Shown here piece by piece: positions 48,008 through 57,209 of a DNA stretch of 64,000 nt. The stretch is from Sulfitobacter undariae (GTDB lineage Bacteria > Pseudomonadota > Alphaproteobacteria > Rhodobacterales > Rhodobacteraceae): the NCBI RefSeq assembly GCF_014196805.1, contig NZ_JACIEI010000004.1, positions 124,001 through 188,000 of the forward strand, read 5' to 3'. A program made the position numbers and the translations under genes. Positions within the stretch are counted from its first letter, which is position 1, and every line of letters begins with the position of its first letter. The notes beneath the pieces were generated by a model, which did not search any database, was not told the DNA's origin, and saw nothing but the letters and a program-made list of their open reading frames with translations.

Positions 48008-48489
48008 ACGTCGTAGCGTTTGCTGATTTTGTCTACGATCATACCATTGGGCAGCTCGACATTTGTATCAACCGTCCAGTCGCGGAAGCCGCGGCTTTGA
48101 TAATACGTCAACCCGCCCTCATTATCGGCGCGGATTGTTGCGTTGATCCAGACATAGCCCAGCGCCTTGGCGGCCTCTGCATTGGCCGTGAACAAGGCAG
48201 AACCGATGCCAAGCCCCGCACGCCCGACTTGCACAAAGCTGGCGATGTCGCAGGCTTCTGGCGGTAAATTGGGATGCGGAGATATCCACTGAAACCCGAT
48301 CACGGTCTCGTCACTGTCTACTGCCACGTGCCACGCTGAACGCTCCGCATCGGTTGCCATCCACTCTGCGATGTCGTTGCGCGTGACGGGCCGCACCATG
48401 GCTGTGGTGCCCCCGATTTCGATGATCTCGTTCAACAGCTTGGCCATAGAGGCGGCATCAAACGGCACGGCGGTTCTGACTTGGATCAT
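48004..48489 (-). CDS. GNAT N-acetyltransferase, phosphinothricin acetyltransferase-like
   Basis: This 161-residue acyl-CoA-dependent acetyltransferase has the acetyl-CoA loop VGRAGLGIGSALF and a downstream YYQSRGFRDW motif. Such chromosomal relatives of PAT often act on amino acids or their analogues; the real substrate is unknown. It overlaps the HD gene by four bases, forming a two-gene leftward unit. Confidence 0.82.
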   Translation of the reverse strand: MIQVRTAVPFDAASMAKLLNEIIEIGGTTAMVRPVTRNDIAEWMATDAERSAWHVAVDSDETVIGFQWISPHPNLPPEACDIASFVQVGRAGLGIGSALFTANAEAAKALGYVWINATIRADNEGGLTYYQSRGFRDWTVDTNVELPNGMIVDKISKRYDV

Positions 48490-49082
48490 GGCATTTCCTT
48501 CAAAAGTTGCTCATAGCGGGCTGTAAAATCTGTGCGGACCTCAACAGGTGGGCGTAGGGTGATGGTCAGCCCCTCTTTTAGTGCTGGGTCAGGTTTTCCA
48601 AAAAATCGGTCTGCCTCCGCCATTTCAAAGCCGGCAATCTGAACTGCTTCCATCCACGCGCTGACGTGGTCGGCCTTTTTTATCTGCTTTTTGACCGCGG
48701 CGGGTACTTTGGCAGGCAGACCAAAGCGAATGTGTACAGCTGCTTCCAGCCGTTCATCCAGCACGCCATAGCTGGGGCCGATGGCGGCTTTGACGGGGGA
48801 AATCATATCGCCGATCACGTATTCAGGCGCATCATGCAGCAACGCGGCCAGACACCATTTGGCTGGTGCTTTGGGGGCGATACGCCGAAAGATGGTTTCG
48901 ACCAGCAGGGAATGTTCAGCAACGGAATAGGCAAAATCACCTTTGGTTTGGCCATTCCACCGCGCCACAAAAGCGAGGCCGTGGGCGATGTCTTCTATCT
49001 CGATGTCCACCGGAGTGGGGTCCAGCAGGTCAAGCCTGCGACCTGATAGCATACGTTGCCATGCACGGGGCTGCTGCGCCAT
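48486..49082 (-). CDS. HD-domain phosphohydrolase, YfbR-like
   Basis: The 198 residues carry metal ligands H57 (VAEHS), H83-D84 (LLHDAPE) and a later D in KKADHVSAW. This arrangement is like YfbR-type 5'-deoxynucleotidases, though the substrate is unproven. The N-terminal SGRRLDLLDP segment is typical of this alphaproteobacterial branch. It starts the leftward HD-GNAT pair. Confidence 0.82.
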   Translation of the reverse strand: MAQQPRAWQRMLSGRRLDLLDPTPVDIEIEDIAHGLAFVARWNGQTKGDFAYSVAEHSLLVETIFRRIAPKAPAKWCLAALLHDAPEYVIGDMISPVKAAIGPSYGVLDERLEAAVHIRFGLPAKVPAAVKKQIKKADHVSAWMEAVQIAGFEMAEADRFFGKPDPALKEGLTITLRPPVEVRTDFTARYEQLLKEMP

Positions 49083-49179
49083 ATTTGCGTCCTCGTTTTA
49101 TCTGTTTCAGCGGGTCCATAACCCATTCAGGGAACCAAAGTGTGTGCTGCACAGTTATTTCCTCAACAAGGAGATAACA

Positions 49180-49485
49180 ATGAAAACCGCATTAACTGCA
49201 ATCGCCACTGTGGCCGTGATGGCCACATCTGCCGCCGCCCAAGGTGTCTGCATGGACGCCGGTGAAATGCAATCATCATTGATTGAATGGTACGGCGAGC
49301 AACCCGTGGCTGGTCCGTCCCCTGATAACACCCGTCTTTGGGTCTCCGATGCCACAGGATCGTGGACCTTGGTCCGTTCCCTGTCTGGTGGTATTTCTTG
49401 CGTAGAGGGCCAAGGCGGCAATTGGACCGCTGGCATGGACGCCGAGCAGGTGCTTGCCACGCTTGATGCCCGCACAGACGGCTGA
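49180..49485 (+). CDS. Small secreted protein of unknown function
   Basis: The 101-residue product has a clear signal peptide (MKTALTAIATVAVMATSAAA) and a mature part with only two cysteines, C24 and C74, which probably form a disulfide in the periplasm. The mature part contains a SWTLVRSLSGGISC strand pattern. The start at 49180 follows aaggaga. I do not recognise a named family. It lies 58 bases upstream of ahcY. Confidence 0.75.
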   Translation: MKTALTAIATVAVMATSAAAQGVCMDAGEMQSSLIEWYGEQPVAGPSPDNTRLWVSDATGSWTLVRSLSGGISCVEGQGGNWTAGMDAEQVLATLDARTDG

Positions 49486-49543
49486 TTGCGAAAAAAACTG
49501 CACAGTGCTATGGCCGCTCTAACAAGATATGAAGGAGCGCCTC

Positions 49544-50935
49544 ATGGCCAATGACTATATCGTAAAAGACATCAATCTTGCCGATTTTGGCCGTAAAGAG
49601 CTGGATATCGCAGAAACTGAAATGCCGGGGCTGATGGCGCTACGCACAGAATTTGGCGAGGCTAAACCATTGAGCGGCGCGCGTATTGTCGGCTCGCTTC
49701 ACATGACGATCCAGACTGCCGTTTTGATTGAAACACTGGTGGCACTGGGCGCAGATGTGCGCTGGGCGTCTTGCAACATTTTCTCGACCCAAGACCACGC
49801 TGCCGCGGCCATTGCTGCGGGCGGTACGCCTGTGTTCGCGATCAAAGGTCAGTCTTTGGAAGAGCATTGGGATTATCTGGATAAATCATTCCAGTTCCCC
49901 GAAGGCCCTAACCTGATCTTGGATGATGGTGGCGATGCCACGCTGTACATCCTGCTGGGTGCCCGTGTTGAAAACGGTGAAACGGATCTGATCGAAGTAC
50001 CCACTTCGGAAGAAGAAGTTGCCGTGTTTGCTCAAATCAAAAAGCGTCTGGCGGCCAGCCCCGGTTGGTTCACCAAAATGCGCGAGCAAATTGTTGGCGT
50101 CTCCGAGGAGACAACAACAGGTGTGCACCGCCTTTATGACCTGTTCAAAAACGGCCAGCTGCCTTTCCCTGCGATCAATGTGAACGACAGTGTGACCAAG
50201 TCCAAGTTCGACAATAAATACGGCTGTAAGGAATCTCTGGTGGACGGTATCCGCCGCGCCACTGACACGATGATGGCCGGCAAAGTTGCTGTTGTTCTGG
50301 GCTACGGTGACGTTGGCAAAGGCTGTGCTGCATCGCTGCAAGGCGCTGGTGCACGTGTGAAAGTCACCGAAGTCGACCCGATTTGCGCGCTGCAAGCGGC
50401 GATGGACGGCTTTGAAGTTGTGCTGGTCGAAGATGTGGTTGCGACTGCTGACATCTTTATCACCACCACAGGCAACAAAGACGTGATCCGCATCGAACAC
50501 ATGCGCGAAATGAAAGACATGGCGATTGTCGGCAATATTGGTCACTTCGACAATGAAATTCAGGTTGCCGCGCTGAAGAACCACAAGTGGACCAACATCA
50601 AAGAGCAGGTAGACATGATCGAGATGCCTTCTGGCAGCCGCTTGATTTTGCTGTCTGAGGGCCGTTTGTTGAACCTTGGCAACGCAACGGGTCACCCGTC
50701 ATTTGTGATGTCCGCGTCTTTCACCAACCAAGTTTTGGCACAGATCGAACTGTGGACACGCGGTGAGCATTACAAAAACGAAGTCTATATCCTGCCCAAG
50801 CATCTGGACGAGAAAGTAGCGCGTCTGCACCTCGATCGTATTGGCGTGAAGCTGTCCAAACTGAACCCCGAGCAGGCAGCTTATATTGGCGTCACACCCG
50901 AAGGTCCGTTCAAACCCGAGCATTACCGCTACTAA
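49544..50935 (+). CDS. ahcY: S-adenosylhomocysteine hydrolase
   Basis: AhcY splits S-adenosylhomocysteine to adenosine and homocysteine, removing the product inhibitor of methyltransferases. The 463-residue protein has [30 protein letters not shown], the NAD-binding GYGDVGKG (253-260) and a C-terminal KPEHYRY. The ATG at 49544 follows gaaggagcg. The 58-base leader is too short and has no recognisable SAM or SAH riboswitch. Confidence 0.97.
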   Translation: MANDYIVKDINLADFGRKELDIAETEMPGLMALRTEFGEAKPLSGARIVGSLHMTIQTAVLIETLVALGADVRWASCNIFSTQDHAAAAIAAGGTPVFAIKGQSLEEHWDYLDKSFQFPEGPNLILDDGGDATLYILLGARVENGETDLIEVPTSEEEVAVFAQIKKRLAASPGWFTKMREQIVGVSEETTTGVHRLYDLFKNGQLPFPAINVNDSVTKSKFDNKYGCKESLVDGIRRATDTMMAGKVAVVLGYGDVGKGCAASLQGAGARVKVTEVDPICALQAAMDGFEVVLVEDVVATADIFITTTGNKDVIRIEHMREMKDMAIVGNIGHFDNEIQVAALKNHKWTNIKEQVDMIEMPSGSRLILLSEGRLLNLGNATGHPSFVMSASFTNQVLAQIELWTRGEHYKNEVYILPKHLDEKVARLHLDRIGVKLSKLNPEQAAYIGVTPEGPFKPEHYRY

Positions 50936-50947
50936 GCGGGCGCTGAT

Positions 50948-51688
50948 TTGAGCGATCAACACCCCTACAAGCGCCGCCCCGTACTCCACTGGGCGGCGCT
51001 TTTGTGTTTCATCTTTGGGGGTACGGCTTTTGCGGTGTGGCAACTGATGGTTCACCCCGACACTCCTTTGCCGCCCGAATGGAACCCGACAGTGCCGCTG
51101 GTAATTGGTGATCCTGTCACCACCCTTACCCCTTGGAAACTGCGCGTCGCGCTGGGCGATGACGCGGCTTGTAGTGCGGCGTTGCAGACAGGGGCGCAGG
51201 CGCAGAGCAAAGCGGATTTTATTGATGGTCCTCAATGTGGAATTGCGCCGCAAGTATCACTCAGTGGTGCGGCGGGGACGGCGATCAAGCCCGTGAACAC
51301 CCGCTGCCAAACGGCGTTGAGGTTGGCAATGTGGACACAGCACGGATTGCAACCGGCAGCGCGGGACATTTTTGGCCAAGACATCGCGCGGATCGAGCAT
51401 TTTTCCAGCTATTCTTGCCGTGCTATGCGGACAACGGCAGGCAATACGACACGCATGAGCACTCATGCCACCGCCGATGCCATTGATATCAGAGGTTTTG
51501 TGCTGAACGATGGCACCCGTATCAGCCTGTTGCGGGATTGGGACGGGGATGCCGACAAGACGGCCTTCTTGCGGCGCGCCAATAGTACGGCCTGCAAGTG
51601 GTTTCGCGTGACCTTGGGGCCAGAATATAACAACCTGCATGCAGACCATTTCCATCTGCAAAATACGGGTTTTGGTTTGTGCCGCTAA
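50948..51688 (+). CDS. Extensin-like C-terminal domain protein, membrane anchored
   Basis: The 246-residue protein has one N-terminal membrane helix (about 12-33) and an extensin-like domain with paired cysteines and the motif STHATADAIDIRGF, later LHADHFHLQ. These His/Asp residues resemble zinc ligands of LAS/M15-type peptidoglycan peptidases. The start is a TTG at 50948, 12 bases after ahcY, without a good ribosome-binding site. A terminator-like hairpin lies in its codons 8-18. Confidence 0.78.
   Translation: MSDQHPYKRRPVLHWAALLCFIFGGTAFAVWQLMVHPDTPLPPEWNPTVPLVIGDPVTTLTPWKLRVALGDDAACSAALQTGAQAQSKADFIDGPQCGIAPQVSLSGAAGTAIKPVNTRCQTALRLAMWTQHGLQPAARDIFGQDIARIEHFSSYSCRAMRTTAGNTTRMSTHATADAIDIRGFVLNDGTRISLLRDWDGDADKTAFLRRANSTACKWFRVTLGPEYNNLHADHFHLQNTGFGLCR
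50969..51005 (+). terminator. Terminator-like hairpin after ahcY, inside the extensin-like ORF
   Basis: An 11-base perfect GC-rich stem (aagcgccgccc / gggcggcgctt) with an 11-base loop is followed by tttgtgtttc. It has the look of an intrinsic terminator for ahcY, but lies 20 bases inside the next coding frame. Confidence 0.6.
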
Positions 51689-51800
51689 ACATGGGGAAAA
51701 CAGGCAATAAAATTTCCTTTCGTGATGCGCCGTTTTCAGACTAGGGTTCCCGAGAATGTTGGTGAAAACACCAGCACAGTCCAACCAAGGAGAGTATCAC

Positions 51801-52142
51801 ATGGGCAAGCGGGATGAGTGGATCGCGAAATACGCGGAAGATCTCAAAGGGAAGTGCGGCATTGAGCCAGACATGGCACTGCTGACAAAAGTCACAATCG
51901 GATGCGGCCCTTCTATCTATAACGCGGATGCATCTACAGTTGCTGGTTCACAGGAATCCGAACTGGAAACCGTTAAAAACAACTTCCTGATCAAGAAGCT
52001 TGGCCTTTCCGATGGTCCAGAGCTGATGGCGGCGATCAATTCCGTGATCGAAGTATACGGCAAATCCGAGCGCAACAAATACCGCGCGGTTGTCTATTAC
52101 ATGCTGACCAAGCACTTTGGCAAAGAATCCATCTACGGTTGA
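51801..52142 (+). CDS. DUF2853 family protein
   Basis: This 113-residue soluble protein matches DUF2853 along its full length, including LLTKVTIGCGPSIYNAD and the C-terminal SERNKYRAVVYYMLTKHFG. The family has no known function. The ATG at 51801 follows aaggagagt. It has its own terminator and is separated from the previous gene by 112 bases, so it is probably a single-gene unit. Confidence 0.85.
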   Translation: MGKRDEWIAKYAEDLKGKCGIEPDMALLTKVTIGCGPSIYNADASTVAGSQESELETVKNNFLIKKLGLSDGPELMAAINSVIEVYGKSERNKYRAVVYYMLTKHFGKESIYG

Positions 52143-52164
52143 TCTAGTCACTGATTAACACCAT

Positions 52165-52201
52165 AGAAACGCCGGCTTGGTTAAGTGGGCGTTTCTTTTT
52201 T
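52165..52201 (+). terminator. Intrinsic terminator after DUF2853 gene
   Basis: A 9-base stem (agaaacgcc / ggcgtttct) with a 14-base loop runs straight into a T-run, a textbook intrinsic terminator. Confidence 0.88.
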
Positions 52202-52373
52202 GAGGTCAATTCAACCTACTGTTTTCTTGCAGAAAAATACGACTGCGCGTATGAATGATCTCACGGCTAGGATGGCCAGAACATATTTCGAATACGTGTG
52301 CCGGGGTTACGGGAGTGCACGGGGTGAGGAGGGGTGCCGGAACCCTTTTTTCGTATGCGATCGGGTCTTTTTG
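52202..52373. other. Gene-free segment between DUF2853 terminator and EVE gene
   Basis: Most of this is unremarkable, but 52312-52357 is strongly G/purine-rich on the plus strand. It begins with gggtt and ends aaccc followed by six T, so a plus-strand RNA could end in a hairpin here. No ORF with a plausible start was found. Confidence 0.35.
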
Positions 52374-52793
52374 TCAGGCTTGGGTTTTGCCCATGTCACA
52401 GACGATTTTCCATTCTGCCTCTGTCACGGGTTGCACAGACAATCGTGAACTACGCACCAATGCCATATCCGCCAGCCGCTCATCTGCTTTGACCATGTCC
52501 AGCGTGACAGGCGCAACAAAGGGGCGCACGGCACGAATATCCACACATTCCCAGCGCGGATCATCGGTGGAACTGTCGGGATGCGCTGCTGCGCAGACCT
52601 CGACAATGCCCACCACGGATTTCTCTTTCAACGAATGATAGAAAAATCCCAGATCACCTACGGCCATCTCACGCATAAAGTTACGCGCCTGATAGTTGCG
52701 CACGCCGTCCCATTCCTCGCCCGCGTCGCCTTTGGTCACCTGATCGTTCCAGCCCCAAGTGGCGGGTTCGGATTTGAACAGCCAATACGCCAT
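52374..52793 (-). CDS. EVE domain protein
   Basis: This 139-residue protein starts AYWLFKSEPATWGWND and matches the EVE (PUA-like) fold known to bind modified bases in DNA or RNA. Further landmarks are GVRNYQARNFMREM and FYHSLKEKSVVGI. The start at 52793 shares one base with the YCII stop (TGATG); an upstream in-frame start overlaps that gene and is less likely. Confidence 0.87.
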   Translation of the reverse strand: MAYWLFKSEPATWGWNDQVTKGDAGEEWDGVRNYQARNFMREMAVGDLGFFYHSLKEKSVVGIVEVCAAAHPDSSTDDPRWECVDIRAVRPFVAPVTLDMVKADERLADMALVRSSRLSVQPVTEAEWKIVCDMGKTQA

Positions 52794-53065
52794 CAGCCGA
52801 TCACCTTTTTCCATTCGGTCAACGTGACGCTTTGGAACAGGCCCGCTTTGGCATAGGGATCATTGGCGGCCCAAGCTTCGGCGGCGGCCATGTCGGGTAC
52901 ATCCAGCACAATCATCGAGCCGCACATGCCGCCATCCACACCAATCAGCGGGCCTGCCAAATGCACATGATCCGTGCTTTTGAGGTACTCAACATGGGCT
53001 GAGCGGTTTTCCAGACGCACGTCCAGCGCGCCAGATTTGTCATGAGCAATCAAACATACAAGCAT
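52793..53065 (-). CDS. YCII-related domain protein
   Basis: This 90-residue YciI-like protein is a small ferredoxin-like fold with a conserved His in RSAHVEYLK and an Asp in NDPYAKAGLF. Some relatives are dehalogenase-like or signalling partners, but the function here is unknown. It lies one base after gpsA and is coupled to the EVE gene. Confidence 0.86.
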   Translation of the reverse strand: MLVCLIAHDKSGALDVRLENRSAHVEYLKSTDHVHLAGPLIGVDGGMCGSMIVLDVPDMAAAEAWAANDPYAKAGLFQSVTLTEWKKVIG

Positions 53066-53066
53066 G

Positions 53067-54020
53067 TTATTCTTCCTTTAAAGGTCTGTTGAGAAGGCTA
53101 TGCACAGCCTCTTTTACGTCTAATGTCTTATCCAATAATCCAGCAACCGCCATGGTAATCGGCATATCCAGCCCCGCGTCTGTCGCCACACGTGCCACAG
53201 CCAGCGCAGTCGCAGCGCCCTCTACGGTTGTGCTGGCGTCAAACGCTTCTCCACGGCCAAGGCTGAGGCCAAGACGGTAGTTGCGTGATCCTTCCGAGGT
53301 GCAGGTCAGCGTTAAATCTCCAAAGCCCGACAGCCCTGCCAGTGTATCCGGATCGGCCCCGCGATGCGCTGCCATACGCTGCATTTCCGCATAACCGCGT
53401 GTCATCAGGGCGGCACGTGCGCTTTCCCCCATGCCAGCACCCATCGCCGTGCCACAGGCGATTGCCACCACGTTTTTCAACGCCCCGCCCAACTCTGCGC
53501 CAATTGTATCTGTGGTCCGATACAAGCGCAGCGCACGGGTGGTTAGCTGCTGTTGCAGCTGTTTTGCTGTGTCTTCGCACTGTGCGGCGAGGGTCAGCGC
53601 TGTTGGCAGTCCACGTGCGATATCGGCCGCAAAGCTGGGGCCAGTCAGGATTGCGGCCTGCGCATTCGGCACCACGTCGTTGATGATCTGGACAGGGCCT
53701 ACGCCCGAACTCAGCTCAATCCCTTTGCAGCAGGCCACAAGCGCTTTGCCGTTCAAATCGGCTACATGTTCTTGTAAAAATCCCCGCAACTGTTGCAGGG
53801 GCAGCGCCAGTAAAATTGTCTGTGCGGTCAAAGTATCGGTCAAATCACCTGTCACCTGCAACGTATCGGGAAACGGGCAATCAGGCAGGCGTTTGGCATT
53901 TTGTCGCGTGGTTTGCATATCCGCTGGATCACGCGCCCAGAGCGTCACAGGGCCATTCCCACCCAAAGCAATGGCCAAAGCGGTGCCAAATGCGCCTGCA
54001 CCTAAAACGGATATGCTCAT
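53067..54020 (-). CDS. gpsA: Glycerol-3-phosphate dehydrogenase [NAD(P)+]
   Basis: GpsA makes sn-glycerol-3-phosphate for phospholipids from dihydroxyacetone phosphate. The 317-residue protein has the cofactor loop [10 protein letters not shown] (7-16), [15 protein letters not shown] and the catalytic-lysine segment [11 protein letters not shown]. It overlaps tsaD by four bases. Confidence 0.95.
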   Translation of the reverse strand: MSISVLGAGAFGTALAIALGGNGPVTLWARDPADMQTTRQNAKRLPDCPFPDTLQVTGDLTDTLTAQTILLALPLQQLRGFLQEHVADLNGKALVACCKGIELSSGVGPVQIINDVVPNAQAAILTGPSFAADIARGLPTALTLAAQCEDTAKQLQQQLTTRALRLYRTTDTIGAELGGALKNVVAIACGTAMGAGMGESARAALMTRGYAEMQRMAAHRGADPDTLAGLSGFGDLTLTCTSEGSRNYRLGLSLGRGEAFDASTTVEGAATALAVARVATDAGLDMPITMAVAGLLDKTLDVKEAVHSLLNRPLKEE

Positions 54021-55102
54021 GCTTTTGCTCCCTTTTTGCCACTACCCAACATCGCGGGCGCGCTTTGATCCAATGGCCAGCGCGGACGCGCCGACAGGTC
54101 CATGCCGTCTGGCGCACGGGTGCCCATCTGTTCCAACGCGGCATAGGCGATCATCGCAGCGTTATCCGTGCATAGGGCCAGCGGCGGCGCGATGAACGCG
54201 GCATCAAATTTGTGTGCAACCGTTTCCAATGCGCTACGAATGGCCATGTTCGCGGCAACGCCACCCGCGACACAAATGCTGGGCGTATCTGTCATCGGGG
54301 CATAAACCGCCAAGGCGCGGCGAGTTTTTTCGGCCAGCACATCCACAACAGCGGCTTGGAACCCTGCGGCAAGGTCTGCCTGATCTTGGGCAGATAACGT
54401 GCCATCCTTCAGTAGATGATCGCGCTGGCGCAGCACGGCGGTTTTCAGGCCCGAAAATGACATGTCGCATCCTTGACGGTCCAGCAACGGACGCGGCAGT
54501 TTGAACCGTTTTGAATCGCCAGCCTTGGCGCGGGTTTCAATCGCAGGGCCACCCGGTTGGGGAAGGGAAATCAAACGTGCGACTTTGTCAAAGGCTTCGC
54601 CCGGTGCGTCATCAATCGTACCGCCAAGGCGCTGGAATTGATCTGGCCCCGAAACGATAAGGAATTGGCAATGCCCGCCAGAAACAAGCAACATCAGGTA
54701 CGGAAAGGTCACGCCATCTGTCAGGCGCGGTGTTAGGGCATGCCCCGCCAGATGGTTCACACCGTACAGCGGCAGGCCCCGCCCCAGTGCAATGCCTTTG
54801 GCGCACATGACCCCGGATACAACGCCCCCGATCAGCCCCGGGCCAGCCGTGACCGCGACAGCATCAATGTCATCAAGGCTAAGCTCTGCCGCCTCAAGTG
54901 CCTGCGCAACACATAAATCCAGCTTTTCAGCATGCGCACGTGCTGCGATTTCTGGCACGACACCGCCGAAATCTGCATGCAACGCGGTTTGCCCCATCAC
55001 AATAGAGGAGAGAACCTGCGCATCCCCTGCTTGCCCGCGCAAAACGGCGGCGGCGGTGTCATCGCAACTGCTTTCAATACCTAAGAGGGTGAGGGAAGTC
55101 AT
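54017..55102 (-). CDS. tsaD: tRNA N6-adenosine threonylcarbamoyltransferase TsaD
   Basis: TsaD transfers threonylcarbamoyl to A37 of ANN-decoding tRNAs. The 361-residue ASKHA-fold protein has [13 protein letters not shown], the metal ligands H117 and H121 in [15 protein letters not shown] and the C-terminal DNAAMIAYA. The ATG at 55102 fits the family start; the open frame extends 20 codons upstream without similarity. It is divergent from hemD with an 84-base gap. Confidence 0.95.
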   Translation of the reverse strand: MTSLTLLGIESSCDDTAAAVLRGQAGDAQVLSSIVMGQTALHADFGGVVPEIAARAHAEKLDLCVAQALEAAELSLDDIDAVAVTAGPGLIGGVVSGVMCAKGIALGRGLPLYGVNHLAGHALTPRLTDGVTFPYLMLLVSGGHCQFLIVSGPDQFQRLGGTIDDAPGEAFDKVARLISLPQPGGPAIETRAKAGDSKRFKLPRPLLDRQGCDMSFSGLKTAVLRQRDHLLKDGTLSAQDQADLAAGFQAAVVDVLAEKTRRALAVYAPMTDTPSICVAGGVAANMAIRSALETVAHKFDAAFIAPPLALCTDNAAMIAYAALEQMGTRAPDGMDLSARPRWPLDQSAPAMLGSGKKGAKA

Positions 55103-55186
55103 AAATCGGGCGTATCCGTTGTGTAGCTGCTGTTGTGGAGGTAACACTTTGACGTCCGGCAAACAATCCAGAGAGCGCCCAAACCC

Positions 55187-55888
55187 ATGGCCCTGCCCAG
55201 CCTGCTGATCACCCGTCCCGTTGACAGCGCAGCAGCGTTCGCCGCATCGCTGGACCCTGCGGCATTGACGGCGGTGCGCGTTGTGATTGCGCCGTTGATG
55301 AAAATCGTCCCGACGGGGCAGCCATATGGTTTAGAAGAGCACCACGCCGTAATCTTCACTTCTGCAAATGCTGTGGCGCATGTTCCCGCTGGGGCAGGGC
55401 GCATGGCCTATTGCGTAGGAGAGAAGACGCGGCAGGCGGCCTTAGCTAGTGGTTGGAAGGCGCAAAAAGCAGGTGATACGGCGCAAGAGTTGGTTGCGAC
55501 CCTGCAAGCTGACCCGCCGAATGTGTCGTTGTTGCATCTGGGCGGGGTCCATACCCGTGGTGACATTGCACAAAGGTTAACGTCATCGGGCCTGAAAACG
55601 GCGCATGTTGCAGTTTATGAACAACACTTGCTGCTAATGGCGAAAACCGCTGTGGAAGCTTTGAAAGCACCCTGCGTTATACCCGTTTTTTCACCCCGAA
55701 GCGCTGCGCATTTGGTGCAAATTTCCAAGGGTGACCTTGGAAATGCCCACGTTATTGCCCTTAGTTCTGCTGTTGCCGCGCCTTTTGAGCGAGAAAAATT
55801 GGCGCAATTGGTGGTAATATCTGCGCCGCAAGCGATATACATGCGTAATGCGGTTGAAAATATGTGTAAGAGCATCTGCTTGCCTTGA
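55187..55888 (+). CDS. hemD: Uroporphyrinogen-III synthase
   Basis: HemD cyclises hydroxymethylbilane to uroporphyrinogen III, the branch point to heme, siroheme and B12. The 233-residue protein is of divergent sequence, as usual in the family; supporting segments are [30 protein letters not shown] and FSPRSAAHL. The mitofilin-like and hemY genes follow, the common alphaproteobacterial order. hemC is not adjacent. Confidence 0.9.
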   Translation: MALPSLLITRPVDSAAAFAASLDPAALTAVRVVIAPLMKIVPTGQPYGLEEHHAVIFTSANAVAHVPAGAGRMAYCVGEKTRQAALASGWKAQKAGDTAQELVATLQADPPNVSLLHLGGVHTRGDIAQRLTSSGLKTAHVAVYEQHLLLMAKTAVEALKAPCVIPVFSPRSAAHLVQISKGDLGNAHVIALSSAVAAPFEREKLAQLVVISAPQAIYMRNAVENMCKSICLP

Positions 55889-55960
55889 GGGGCCAGAAGA
55901 TGCGGGTTAAGCTTTCAAAGCTGACCTTGTTCAGTGGTTGGAATCGAAAAGGTATCTGTT

Positions 55961-57199
55961 GTGGCAACATCGAAGAAAACGGGCCCCGCAAAGGGCAAGT
56001 CATCGAAAAGCGAAACGGTCGACGCTATCGAGGATGCAGTGATTGTTGAAGACACAGCAACATCTCCTGCAGATGCAGAAGTGACCAAGCCTGAAGATAC
56101 TGCTGAGGCCTTGGCCAATGATACGGTTCCCGCCGTGGACGAGGAAGAGTCGCTCACCCCAGATGAGAAAAAGCCGGAAACGCCGCCAGAAACCTATCTG
56201 GATGCCTCGGATGACGAGCCATTGGATGCGCAAACCGAAACACATGACACCAGTTCAACGGCGCAAATGGTCCACCCCGTTCCAGCCGTCGCACAAAGCG
56301 AGAAAAAAGACAGTATCTTTTTGCCGCTGGTTTTGGGGGGTATCGTCGCGGGTGCGCTTGGCTTTTTCGCGGGTCAGGCTGATTTGTTTGGCGATGGTGA
56401 TTCAGGTATTACAACCAAACTCCGCAGCGACCTAAGTGCCCAGCAAGAACGGCTTGCTACGTTGGAGGCGGCAGAGCAGCCTGTGACGGACCTATCACCT
56501 TTGGAAACGCAGTTGAGTGATCTGGAAACACGGCTTGCCGCGCTTGAAGATCGGCCTGCGCCCGTTGCAAGCGAAGGGGGCAATAGCCAAGCTTATGCGG
56601 CAGAGTTGAAAGAGCTACAGTCATCGATTGCAACACAGCGCAACGAAATTCAAGCATTGCTGAATAATGCCAAATCCGTTGAGGAAGCCACAGCAGACGC
56701 CGCACGTGCCGCAAGCGCACAGGCGGCGATATCCAAGATTGTGTCTGCGATTGATGCGGGCCAGCCATTTGCGGGTCCGATTGAGGATTTGCAGTCACTT
56801 GATCTGGGTGAAATTGATCCGGCGTTGACCGCATCGGCGGCAGATGGTGTCGCCTCATTGAGCGCGTTGCAGGCTGAATTCCCTGATCAGGCCCGCACCG
56901 CTTTGGCGACGGCCCGTGCAAGTGGCGCTGAGGAAGGCCAGCAAGGTTTTGGCAGCTTTCTCAAACGGTCGTTGGGCGCGCGTTCGGTTGCCCCGCGCGA
57001 GGGGAATGACCCCGACGCGATCCTGTCTCGCGCCGAAGCTGCTATCAGAAAAGGTGACTTAACGGCCACATTGTCCGAACTTGATACCCTGCCCGAAGAA
57101 GCACAGGCCGCTATTGCCGATTGGCGTGCGGCGGCTGATGCCCGCGTTTCTGCGCAGGCTGCTGCCGAAGCTTTGTCACAACGCCTCACGGCAGACTAA
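55961..57199 (+). CDS. Mitofilin/Mic60-like membrane protein
   Basis: The 412-residue product has an acidic disordered N-terminus (about 1-125), one membrane helix (LPLVLGGIVAGALGFFAG), a coiled coil (about 155-260) and a C-terminal domain rich in Ala. This matches bacterial mitofilin-like proteins encoded beside hemD and hemY, relatives of the mitochondrial cristae protein Mic60. I prefer GTG 55961 (ATSKKTGPAKG) preceded by aaaaggt; GTG 55934 is an alternative. Confidence 0.85.
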   Translation: MATSKKTGPAKGKSSKSETVDAIEDAVIVEDTATSPADAEVTKPEDTAEALANDTVPAVDEEESLTPDEKKPETPPETYLDASDDEPLDAQTETHDTSSTAQMVHPVPAVAQSEKKDSIFLPLVLGGIVAGALGFFAGQADLFGDGDSGITTKLRSDLSAQQERLATLEAAEQPVTDLSPLETQLSDLETRLAALEDRPAPVASEGGNSQAYAAELKELQSSIATQRNEIQALLNNAKSVEEATADAARAASAQAAISKIVSAIDAGQPFAGPIEDLQSLDLGEIDPALTASAADGVASLSALQAEFPDQARTALATARASGAEEGQQGFGSFLKRSLGARSVAPREGNDPDAILSRAEAAIRKGDLTATLSELDTLPEEAQAAIADWRAAADARVSAQAAAEALSQRLTAD

Positions 57200-57209
57200 G
57201 GAATAATTT

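Noticed and set aside
49486-49543. SAH or SAM riboswitch before ahcY
   Set aside because: Only 58 bases separate the genes and no characteristic core could be found.
52255-52638. Plus-strand frame of 127 codons over the EVE gene
   Set aside because: It is mostly antisense to the EVE coding sequence, Ser/Thr-rich without any recognisable feature.
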